Of a DNA stretch of 29,498 nucleotides, positions 22,403 to 29,498 are shown piece by piece. Numbering within the stretch: the first letter of the stretch is position 1; each line of letters starts with the position of its first letter. The notes under the pieces were generated by a model. It had not been told where the DNA came from and searched no databases. It saw only the letters and a program-made list of their open reading frames with translations. This DNA is from a virus: positions 1-29,498 of IMG/VR virus record IMGVR_UViG_3300028197_000104; one strand, 5' to 3'. A program made the translations under genes and the position numbers.

Positions 22403-22421
22403 AGTGTTTCCTTATACTATT

Positions 22422-22450
22422 ATACTATCATATAATAGTGCCTTTGTCAA
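22422..22450 (-). promoter_or_regulatory. sigma-70-type promoter for the deoxyribonucleotidase gene
   Basis: TTGACA (22450-22445), 17 bases, TAGTAT (22427-22422) on the minus strand; a perfect TATAAT lies three bases further on (spacing 20). The -35 is part of a palindrome TTGTCAATTGACAA (22457-22444), a possible operator. The ATG at 22402 follows after about 12 bases of leader. Confidence 0.65.
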
Positions 22451-22467
22451 TTGACAAAATGTCGCAT

Positions 22468-23085
22468 TTAGATAGGCCTTGATGATGGTTCTACGTCAAT
22501 CATAGCAACGTCTTTACCTGTTGCAGTTTTTCCTTTATCACCAGCCTTAACTAACTTTTGTTCTTTTCTTAACTGGTCAAACGATTTCTTTTGATCTGTC
22601 TTCTTCATAGCAGCGTCTTTTTTATCTTGGTTTATTTTCTCACCATGATCGTCCTGAGTTATTGCTTCATTTTTTGGTACACAGTTAGGGACTTGTTTGC
22701 CACCTTTCATTTTAGTACCAACTTGTTTATGAGAATCCCAACATGCTTCATCTACATTGTCTTCTTTCATTGCTTTAGAGATTGCTTTTCTTCTCTTATG
22801 TAAAAACTTATCAGATGAATCAGTATCGCCATCGTTGTCAATGTCTTTATCTTTTCTATCGTCAAACTTTTTCTTAACAGCGTCTTTGTTAACTGGATCC
22901 ATTCCTTCACTTACAATTCTGACAGCTGCGTCTGCAAGTGAACCTGGTTTAGTTTCAAGGTATTTTCTATCTACTGTTAATTTAGTATCTGTTATTGGTT
23001 TTGTTATTGAAGACTGTTCAGAAGCAATTTTATTAATTTTTTCCTCTAAGCTGTCTTTTCTTGTATCAAAATATTTTTTATTCAT
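22468..23085 (-). CDS. marine-phage virion-type protein with repeated and Cys motifs (205 aa)
   Basis: Two related segments, YFDTRKDSLEEKINKIASE (residues 5-23) and YLETKPGSLADAAVRIVSE (42-60), form an internal duplication of a type seen in T4-like marine phages. An Asp-rich loop (DIDNDGDTDSSDKFLHKRR) resembles a dockerin/EF-hand calcium loop, and CWDSHKQVGTK with VPNCVP is a two-Cys motif conserved in these phages. The rest is Lys-rich and disordered. It lies in the cargo block, its start on the previous stop (TAATG) with AAGGAG. Function unknown; a head-internal or calcium-binding accessory is a guess. Confidence 0.65.
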   Translation of the reverse strand: MNKKYFDTRKDSLEEKINKIASEQSSITKPITDTKLTVDRKYLETKPGSLADAAVRIVSEGMDPVNKDAVKKKFDDRKDKDIDNDGDTDSSDKFLHKRRKAISKAMKEDNVDEACWDSHKQVGTKMKGGKQVPNCVPKNEAITQDDHGEKINQDKKDAAMKKTDQKKSFDQLRKEQKLVKAGDKGKTATGKDVAMIDVEPSSRPI

Positions 23086-23963
23086 TACTTTTTGCTCCTT
23101 ACTTTTGCTGCTAAATCTTTATCTGCTTTACCCCAAGTACCAGATGATTTAGTTACGAAACTGTTTACTCTTGCCATAGCCCATTGTTGAGGTGTAGTAC
23201 CTGGTCTATGACCACCCTTCCATGCAGCCATGCCTCTATCATATACTTTTTTTAGTATTGAATATGACATACCTGTTTTTTCTGCTTTGTTTTTTACAGC
23301 AGTGATTGCCTCAATCAAAGCTTTTGCAGGATGTAATTGTTCGTTTCTAGTTTTCTTTTTTATTTGATCCATTTTCATTTGTATGTTCTCTATGTCATTT
23401 TTAGTTATAGCCATAGGTGTCTTATCTTTAGGTTCACCTGGATCTAAATCTTTTAACTTTGTTTGTAAAGCCATTTGACGTGTTCTTAATTTTGCAGTAT
23501 TCTCAGCGTCTTTAGAAGCATCCTCAATTAGTTTTCCAAGATGAGGTACGTTAGCATGTTTGATTGCCAATTGAGTTGGTATATCTAAATCCTTTATCAT
23601 CTTTCTAATTGCAGGTGTAATATCAGAAGCCTTTTTACCTTGCCATACTTTTTTAATATTTGCAATTTGTGTAGGGTTCATTTTACTTCTTAAATAATCA
23701 CCCACATCTTCTTTCTGCATTCCTTTTATATCAGGACTGTTATCAGATTTAAACTTGATGTTACCTCTTAATGTATCTTGTGTGACAGATACTTCGGTGT
23801 TACCTTGTGATCTTAAATCTTTTGCTCTTTGTTCAGCAGAGTCTTTTGTTTTAAAAGGTGACGCATATCTTTTGCCATCTTTACCTCTCCACCTTGCAAC
23901 GTGAACAACAGTAAACTCGTTTAGGGATTCATAATCCCAAGTACTTCTATATCTTGTTACCAT
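23085..23963 (-). CDS. conserved phage protein with DUF5824-like C-terminal domain (292 aa)
   Basis: The C-terminal 65 residues contain TGMSYSILKKVYDRGMAAWK and HRPGTTPQQWAMARVNSF, a strongly conserved unit in many marine viruses that I recall as DUF5824. Near the N-terminus, WRGKDGKRYASPFKTKDSAE looks like a small strand-rich fold, followed by helical Lys-rich sequence. No catalytic site is evident. The start overlaps the end of the 1135-residue gene by seven bases. A structural or packaged role is inferred from context. Confidence 0.65.
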   Translation of the reverse strand: MVTRYRSTWDYESLNEFTVVHVARWRGKDGKRYASPFKTKDSAEQRAKDLRSQGNTEVSVTQDTLRGNIKFKSDNSPDIKGMQKEDVGDYLRSKMNPTQIANIKKVWQGKKASDITPAIRKMIKDLDIPTQLAIKHANVPHLGKLIEDASKDAENTAKLRTRQMALQTKLKDLDPGEPKDKTPMAITKNDIENIQMKMDQIKKKTRNEQLHPAKALIEAITAVKNKAEKTGMSYSILKKVYDRGMAAWKGGHRPGTTPQQWAMARVNSFVTKSSGTWGKADKDLAAKVRSKK

Positions 23964-26900
23964 TTTTTACAACTCCAATATCTTGCTTTCCATTTAGGTC
24001 CTGGATTATCGCAATTATGTCTTGCTCTAAAGCTTCTTCTTCTTGCAGGATTGTCTGCTTTAATTTCCATATTAGGATCACCAAATGATACTTTGACTAT
24101 GTTGTCATTAGGGCCCTTTGTATAAACGTAAAACTTTTTAGAACCACCTCTAACAGGTTTGTTCAAAGTAACTTGTTTACCTTGATGTTCCGCTTCTGTA
24201 ATTTGTGATGGGAAGATTCCCCACTCGTCTGCTTCTTCTTTCATAAAGTCTTTAAACGTTAACTTAAAGCCTTCAGTAGCGCCTAAATCTTTTCTCATTT
24301 CTGCTTTAGATTTATTGTGCTTTCTTTGAAATTCCTCTGGATCTAAACCGCCTTCTTCCTTAGATTTAAGGTCTATTGCGATCTCTTTCATTCTTCCTTC
24401 TTGCATATTACTATTGGTGTCAATCACTTTATTGAACATTTTATTATATGTTTCTTCAACTTTAGATTGCCACTCTTCCCCATATCTTTCCTTATATTTA
24501 TTAATAGTTTCTTCTTTACTTGCCCATTCTTCTATATCTTTTAACTCAACCTTCTTATTCATTGGTTTCATGTCCTTATCTGCGTTTACATTGATTAAAT
24601 TATCACTATGTTTACTTGGACTATAAGAACCACCTTGATACTTAGGATTGTAGTGTTTTTCACCTGGTGTTATTGAAGATGTATATTTTGCCCAATCATG
24701 CCCTATTTCATAGGCTTCTGGTATACCATCAGTATTAAATTCTGTGCCTCTTTTTTCAGGCTCTTTTTCACTTCTTGTCTTCAATTCTCCATACATCTGT
24801 TTAAAACGTTTTGTATGTTTACTAGGTTTAGTTTTTGCTACTTTGTCAGCAGGCGATTGTTTGTAAGCAGACTTATCACTATCTGATTTATTACCTTGTT
24901 TTTCTAGGTGTTTGTCATGTGATTTCTTTTCTTTGTCTGATAGACCTGCGACATATTTTTTAGGTTGATCTGTTTCTTTATCATACGCTAATTTTCTTTT
25001 TTCTTTTAAGTTCATTGATCGTTCTTCTAATTTGACTGGATAGACAGGTGTTTCCATAATGTTATAAAGCCATGCTTTATGCAATTTCATATCCTCGTCT
25101 TCCAAGGTAACATAGTTAGTACCTCGTCTTATTATGACACCAGTTACATTAGTTTCCATATCATCAACAATATCACCTACGTCATATAAATGTTCCGATA
25201 TGTATTTGTCCCTTAATGTCATCTTATCTAACTCCTCTTTTGTTGAGGCAGTTATAAATGGTTTAAATCTAAATGCACCTGAAGATGTATAGTCCATACT
25301 TGCGGCTAACATCATTCCTTTTCTTACATTTCTAAATAAGTCTTGTGCATTTTTTGAGTTAGCAAAACTAGATGGCAAACCTTTTTTAAAAGTTGCAAAG
25401 TCTTTTGACTTAGCAGCCGATCTCATTTTACTGGCACTCATTCCCGTAGCACCTTCAGCGTCTGGATCTCTTTCTCCTGCTGAGGCTACATTTATACTAT
25501 CAAAGTCATATAGACCATGGCGGCTTTTAACGCCGTTGTATTTATTTAAGATAGTATCAAATTCTCTTACTCTATCACTACCTGCAACCATTGTTACGTT
25601 TGAATAACCTTTTTTGTATAGGTCTGTTGCAATATCTAAAATCATATTAGAAGGATTAACCATTATACTTCTAGCATGTCTAGGAAACATTTGTTTCATT
25701 GTTGTAAGTTTAGTTCTAAACGGTAGTGGATTTTTAGATGTATCTTCAGATTTACTTAAATAGATTCTGTAGTCATCTGTTCTTTGTTGTGCCACTTTAT
25801 TAATAAGTTTTTCGTGTCCTATTGTAGGTGGATTAAAACGGCCAAAGGTAAATGCTATTGATCTACCTTTGGCCTCTTTTATATTAGATAACGATTTTAG
25901 TTCAGCTGGTGTAATCTTACCATCTTCCATGATCTCGTTCAACTTTTTGAAAAATTTGAGATAATGATACTTTTCTAACATTTTATAAATCACATTTTTC
26001 GGAAGTCGGTTTTTCACACCAAACTTTCTAATCTCGTCTGGCGACATATCTTTACTAAAAGCGTCCTTTCGGTCGTTAATAGTCTTGTCACCAATATCAA
26101 TTAGAGTGTTAATAGAATCTTTAATTTCATCTAGCTTTTTAGAAACTAAACTTGACAAGTTATCAATATCGGAGCTTGTCAGGTCTTTTAGTTCTTCATA
26201 ATCAATCATGTCCCTTACGAGTTCACCTTTAACAACATCTATTTCAGAAACACGCTTCTGAAAATCCGTAACGTATTTTTCGGGTTCAAAGGTGCCTGGT
26301 TCTGGTTTTCTGATCCACTTGTTAGTGTCTATATCAAAAGTACCATCAGCCATGTCCCTTGCCTTATTAAATGTTACAGGATTAATTATGGAAAAGTAGT
26401 TGATAGGATGCTCTGTGCCTGGTATATTTTTACCATTTATCTGTCCTTGATATTCTCTAATCTCATCATGTACCTTTTCTTGTTCTGCTTCTGAACCAGG
26501 TATATCAAATAAGATATTAATATCTAGGTCGGCATCGGCCCTATATTGTTTTGTAAGTATTGAACCTATTAAGGTATACTTAACTACTTTACCAAATTTT
26601 TCAAATGTCTTTATACCATCAAGCACCATTTTCTTAACTGATGGTTTTAATTCTGGATTAGGTGTATCTGCTTTTGTAAATACGCCTGGTGCATATGTCT
26701 TTCTAGGTATGTCTATAATACTCTCACTAAAAGACTTTCTGTTTAAATTAATTTTAGGATAGATTTCTTGTGCCATCTTAACACCTGCCTTGTGATCTGA
26801 AGGATAATGCCAACCTGCATATACTCTTCCCATACCACATTCATCAGCAGCGTCAATCAAGCCTTCTCTATGTTCAGGATACTTTTCTGCATAGTATTCA

Positions 26901-27364
26901 CCAATCAATCTACTTTGTAAACTGTGACCACTAGGGTATGCTGGCGTCTTCATACTATCACTAACAAGTGGCATACTATTAAAATCTAATTTCATTGAGT
27001 CTGCAAGGTGATATGGTCTTGCTCTTTCAAACTTATTCTTAAATTTTCTAGCAATAGCTGCACCTGTTTCAGCAATCTTATCTGTATCAGTATTATCTAT
27101 ATCTAAATTGTTTTCTTTTAGATATTTTTCTATTGCATATTCTGATTTAGGATCATGGTTTTTTACTGATTGTTCAATCGCTTCATTTCTTTGTTTGAAC
27201 ATACCTTGCATTGCTGTCATCTCAGCCTTTGTTGCTGTAGATGTATTAGTGCTAGGTTTAGAACAAGACAATTCGTCTATGTTACCTGTGTAATTCTTAA
27301 TAGGTTTTTCTTCTACCTTTGCGTGTCTTAAATTTTCTATGTCTGTAAAATCTTTAAACTTCAT
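23957..27364 (-). CDS. 1135-residue multidomain protein: PAP2 phosphatase, nucleotidyltransferase, cytidylyltransferase, C-terminal virion domain
   Basis: Domains in order: a capsid-targeting-like start (MKFKDFTDIE); a PAP2-type acid phosphatase with KX6RP (109-117), PSGH (144-147) and RX5HX3D (180-190); a nucleotidyltransferase with GS (267-268) and DLD (279-281); a helical linker; a nicotinamide-nucleotide adenylyltransferase-like cytidylyltransferase with GRFNPPTIGH (508-517) and ATGMSASKMR (639-648); a Lys-rich region with AGLSDKEKKSHDKHL; and a C-terminal domain (about 1060-1135) with NPARRRSFRARHNC and YWSCKKW, common in marine phages. A second leader-like FKDFMKEEADE sits internally (1037-1047). 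All three enzyme sites look intact. It forms an ATGA overlap with the zeta-like kinase gene. Substrates are unknown; nucleotide or NAD metabolism is a reasonable guess. It may be a fusion of several virion proteins. Confidence 0.85.
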   Translation of the reverse strand: MKFKDFTDIENLRHAKVEEKPIKNYTGNIDELSCSKPSTNTSTATKAEMTAMQGMFKQRNEAIEQSVKNHDPKSEYAIEKYLKENNLDIDNTDTDKIAETGAAIARKFKNKFERARPYHLADSMKLDFNSMPLVSDSMKTPAYPSGHSLQSRLIGEYYAEKYPEHREGLIDAADECGMGRVYAGWHYPSDHKAGVKMAQEIYPKINLNRKSFSESIIDIPRKTYAPGVFTKADTPNPELKPSVKKMVLDGIKTFEKFGKVVKYTLIGSILTKQYRADADLDINILFDIPGSEAEQEKVHDEIREYQGQINGKNIPGTEHPINYFSIINPVTFNKARDMADGTFDIDTNKWIRKPEPGTFEPEKYVTDFQKRVSEIDVVKGELVRDMIDYEELKDLTSSDIDNLSSLVSKKLDEIKDSINTLIDIGDKTINDRKDAFSKDMSPDEIRKFGVKNRLPKNVIYKMLEKYHYLKFFKKLNEIMEDGKITPAELKSLSNIKEAKGRSIAFTFGRFNPPTIGHEKLINKVAQQRTDDYRIYLSKSEDTSKNPLPFRTKLTTMKQMFPRHARSIMVNPSNMILDIATDLYKKGYSNVTMVAGSDRVREFDTILNKYNGVKSRHGLYDFDSINVASAGERDPDAEGATGMSASKMRSAAKSKDFATFKKGLPSSFANSKNAQDLFRNVRKGMMLAASMDYTSSGAFRFKPFITASTKEELDKMTLRDKYISEHLYDVGDIVDDMETNVTGVIIRRGTNYVTLEDEDMKLHKAWLYNIMETPVYPVKLEERSMNLKEKRKLAYDKETDQPKKYVAGLSDKEKKSHDKHLEKQGNKSDSDKSAYKQSPADKVAKTKPSKHTKRFKQMYGELKTRSEKEPEKRGTEFNTDGIPEAYEIGHDWAKYTSSITPGEKHYNPKYQGGSYSPSKHSDNLINVNADKDMKPMNKKVELKDIEEWASKEETINKYKERYGEEWQSKVEETYNKMFNKVIDTNSNMQEGRMKEIAIDLKSKEEGGLDPEEFQRKHNKSKAEMRKDLGATEGFKLTFKDFMKEEADEWGIFPSQITEAEHQGKQVTLNKPVRGGSKKFYVYTKGPNDNIVKVSFGDPNMEIKADNPARRRSFRARHNCDNPGPKWKARYWSCKKW

Positions 27365-28047
27365 CTTTTACGAGCCTCTAATTCTTTTTTCATCCATTGT
27401 TTGGCCTTATAATTTTGTACTGGTGATGTAATATATCTTCGTACTAGTTTGCCAATTCTGTTCATTGTAAGAGTGACTAACTCTAAATCAGATTTATTGT
27501 TATCTACAACAATAAAATTACTCATACCAAACAGTCTTTGAAACTTACCAATGTTATTCTGTACACTTTCCCAACTAGACTTTGTAATATATTGTGGAAT
27601 AGTTCTCTCACGTCTAGCGTTTCGTGCCACTGCTACATCTAAAGTTGTGTTCACAAATACCATATAACAATCATAACCCATTTGTTTCAACATGTTATGG
27701 TTTCTAGCAATGACATCATAATCTCTACCTGTACTGTCAATTACTAAACCAAGTCTGCCTTGTACATATTTATCTAATTGGGACACAGCAGTTAATTTAG
27801 CTCTTTGTCTAATTATATTTCTAAAATATTGTTCTTCATCTGGCATAGATAAAGATAAATTTGCTGTCTTTAAATTTCTTTCAAAAGTTACATCTGAATT
27901 AACTACTTTTAATCCTGTACCTGAAAAGGCACTAGCAGTTACAAACGTTTTACCTGAACCAGGACCCCCAGCTAAAAAGAAAGCTTTGAATATACCTGGG
28001 TCGTAAACGCCTTCAGATAAATGTTGTATAAAACTATTGACTGCCAT
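27361..28047 (-). CDS. zeta-toxin-like P-loop kinase with capsid-targeting-like start (228 aa)
   Basis: A Walker A loop GGPGSGKT (27-34) is followed by NSD and an FERN segment, then LVIDSTGRDYDV and NARRERT, the pattern of zeta-toxin/AAA_33 kinases. Zeta toxins phosphorylate UDP-amino sugars and block cell-wall synthesis, but others in this fold act on different small molecules or RNA. No antitoxin gene is adjacent. The N-terminus MAVNSFIQHLSE|GVYD contains a prohead-protease-type site (L-x-E|G) just before the kinase core, so the enzyme may be packaged and trimmed. It overlaps adenylate kinase by 14 bases. Confidence 0.75.
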   Translation of the reverse strand: MAVNSFIQHLSEGVYDPGIFKAFFLAGGPGSGKTFVTASAFSGTGLKVVNSDVTFERNLKTANLSLSMPDEEQYFRNIIRQRAKLTAVSQLDKYVQGRLGLVIDSTGRDYDVIARNHNMLKQMGYDCYMVFVNTTLDVAVARNARRERTIPQYITKSSWESVQNNIGKFQRLFGMSNFIVVDNNKSDLELVTLTMNRIGKLVRRYITSPVQNYKAKQWMKKELEARKR

Positions 28048-28621
28048 CTTCTATCTTTCTTATAATTTCTTTTGCTGTATCTTCAGGTGAGCCACCCTCA
28101 GCACTTATGCTAATAAAGTTATCTTTTTTTCTAAAGTATTCTACAACAGGACCTGTTTCTTTTTTGTATAATTCTATTCTGTTACCTATAATTTCTTCCG
28201 TATCATCTGCTCTTCCTCTTGCAAGTAATCTACGTAATACTTCTTCTCTACTGACATCTAAAAATACTGCGTAATCGTAACCTACTTCGTTTTTTTCCAT
28301 GTCTTCAACTTGTTTCATGTATCTAGGCCAACCATCTAATACGTAACCTTTTGGCGATTCATCTACTTTATTTATTATTAACTCTAATACTATATCGTTA
28401 GGAACAAACTCGCCTCTATCAATAATACTTTTTGCAATCTTGCCTATTTCTGATCCTTTTTCTACTTCTTTTCTCAACATACCACCTGGGTAAATGTGAG
28501 TAATATCGTATTCTTTAACAAGATATTCTGTATAGGTTGACTTACCTGAACCTGGTCCACCTAACATAATAATTCTTTTACGGCCCATTGCCTCAAATAT
28601 AAAATCTCTAAAACTTTTCAT
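28034..28621 (-). CDS. adenylate kinase with capsid-targeting-like N-terminus (195 aa)
   Basis: The protein has Walker A GGPGSGKS (21-28), GGMLRKE in the AMP-binding part, the signature DGWPR (96-100; DGFPR in most relatives) and an RGRADDTEEIIGNR segment of the lid, short-lid type. It interconverts ATP, AMP and ADP. Before the core lies MKSFRDFIFE|AMG, a close match in sequence, length and cut site to the T4 leader MKTYQEFIAEA. A core metabolic kinase with such a leader is odd and suggests it travels inside the virion. ATG 28621 overlaps the preceding stop (ATGA). Confidence 0.85.
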   Translation of the reverse strand: MKSFRDFIFEAMGRKRIIMLGGPGSGKSTYTEYLVKEYDITHIYPGGMLRKEVEKGSEIGKIAKSIIDRGEFVPNDIVLELIINKVDESPKGYVLDGWPRYMKQVEDMEKNEVGYDYAVFLDVSREEVLRRLLARGRADDTEEIIGNRIELYKKETGPVVEYFRKKDNFISISAEGGSPEDTAKEIIRKIEDGSQ

Positions 28622-29498
28622 CCTTTTATCCAGTTCTTAGCAAGTGTAAAGTTAGCAGTACTAAACTCTAATCTATCTACTAGTTTTACTGCATTGCCCA
28701 TTCTATCTACAGCAACATAGCCTTCAGGATTAGTTACTACGAACCCATTACCTTTTTGTAAAAACGTTCCCATTGATTTAATTTGATTCATTTTACTAAC
28801 TAGAAAGTTTTTTACTTTTTGTAAAGTTATGTAACTAGCAATTGCAAAGTAAATATCATTATCATTGTTATCAATAAATCTTAAGCCTTCATTTTTTATT
28901 TGTTGATATTTCTTTTTAGCATTTTCAGTTTTTCTTTTTGAAACCTCATCATCTAATACTTTAGCGTAATATGTTTTAAATTCTGATTGTAATTTTTTAA
29001 CATTCTGTATATTTTGTCCTGCTCTTATTTGTGTATTGAAAAATATTTTTAATCTAGCACCTACAGATAACAAATTGGTTTGTCTTTTTAATAAGTCTAG
29101 TACTCTTTTACCTTTTGTTATTGATCCCATTGCCATTCTTAACATACTATCATATTGAGCGCTTTCTGTTGTTGTAAATGTAGCAACACCAGATGAATCT
29201 TTATAACTTGCGTCATCAAAAAATACTGCTGGCGTCTTTGCAAAACGATTTACATTGACGCCAAAGCTTGCTTTCAGATTAGCCATCTTTTTTCCTGTGT
29301 AACTAGTGTGAAAGATGATACCTAATTTAGCTCTTTTAATTTTTTTAGCAAGATCAGTATTTTCTGGTACGGCATAAGTTATAGTATTAGGTGTAAACGC
29401 AATAGCATCCTCACCTCGTATAGATACCGACTTCAAGTCTGCTGGTGTAAATAACAAGTCACCTTGTACGACACCACGTATACCAAGTTTTGGTAATT
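28618..29498 (-). CDS. conserved phage protein, DUF6267-like, 5' end cut by the window edge
   Basis: The frame is open through the right edge: the codons before a possible TTG start at 29457 read KLGIRGVVQGD and continue without a stop, so the true start lies outside. The visible part has LLFTPADLK, AFTPNTITYAV, a helical middle and a Val/Asn-rich end with GFVVTNPEGYVAV. I recall this pattern as a family widespread in T4-like phages (DUF6267), role uncertain. It leads directly into adenylate kinase (ATGA overlap), so it is part of the cargo block. Confidence 0.7.
   Translation of the reverse strand, partial: LPKLGIRGVVQGDLLFTPADLKSVSIRGEDAIAFTPNTITYAVPENTDLAKKIKRAKLGIIFHTSYTGKKMANLKASFGVNVNRFAKTPAVFFDDASYKDSSGVATFTTTESAQYDSMLRMAMGSITKGKRVLDLLKRQTNLLSVGARLKIFFNTQIRAGQNIQNVKKLQSEFKTYYAKVLDDEVSKRKTENAKKKYQQIKNEGLRFIDNNDNDIYFAIASYITLQKVKNFLVSKMNQIKSMGTFLQKGNGFVVTNPEGYVAVDRMGNAVKLVDRLEFSTANFTLAKNWIKG

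Noticed and set aside
1-29498. tRNA genes, CRISPR arrays, insertion sequences, integrase or attachment sites
   Set aside because: Intergenic gaps are very short and none contains a cloverleaf, spaced repeats or transposase-like sequence. A tRNA scan would be the decisive check.

Overview
This window looks like part of a T4-like marine myovirus genome, most likely a pelagimyophage (a myophage of SAR11-type bacteria). The DNA is AT-rich, genes are tightly packed with many TAATG or ATGA stop/start overlaps, and the content is typical of the group: class I ribonucleotide reductase, a gp61-type primase, a RuvC-like nuclease, and a long block of virion-associated proteins with T4-style late promoter boxes (TATAAATA). 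The host assignment is inferred from gene content; no host marker is visible. All genes are on the minus strand except a two-gene plus-strand island at 12702-14547.

Reading the minus strand from the right, 17831-29498 is a virion/cargo block: a truncated conserved phage protein, adenylate kinase, a zeta-toxin-like P-loop kinase, a 1135-residue multidomain enzyme (PAP2 phosphatase, nucleotidyltransferase, cytidylyltransferase), several conserved marine-phage proteins, a deoxyribonucleotidase, two virion surface-type proteins and small coiled-coil proteins. Several start with a peptide like the T4 capsid-targeting sequence (MKTYQEFIAEA, cut after Glu10), which suggests they are packaged into the head and trimmed by the prohead protease. 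14548-17831 holds small membrane proteins: a DUF1353-like protein, a holin-like protein, an overlapping i-spanin/o-spanin-like pair, coiled-coil membrane proteins and an SGNH hydrolase.

7417-14547 is the most unusual region. A minus-strand operon encodes CsgF, CsgG, a curlin-like solenoid protein and a large secreted FecR-domain protein, followed by two small membrane proteins. Divergent from csgF, across a 55-bp gap with T4-late-like boxes on both strands, lies a CHASE2-transmembrane-class III adenylate cyclase with its catalytic residues intact, then a very basic 66-residue protein. Phage curli-related clusters have, to my memory, been reported in pelagimyophages without a known function. 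The FecR protein in the operon and the divergent CHASE2 cyclase make it look like a combined envelope-secretion and signalling module.

1-7412 is the nucleotide-metabolism and replication side: primase, NrdA, NrdB, a zinc-ribbon protein, a RuvC-like nuclease, then small accessory proteins including a 2H-phosphoesterase-like protein. It is driven by near-consensus sigma-70 promoters (TTGACA-17-TATAAT-like). Two of them lie so close to the start codon that the mRNAs should be leaderless. Host-type promoters here and TATAAATA boxes in the structural part fit T4-like early/late gene control. I saw no tRNA, CRISPR array, insertion sequence or attachment site.
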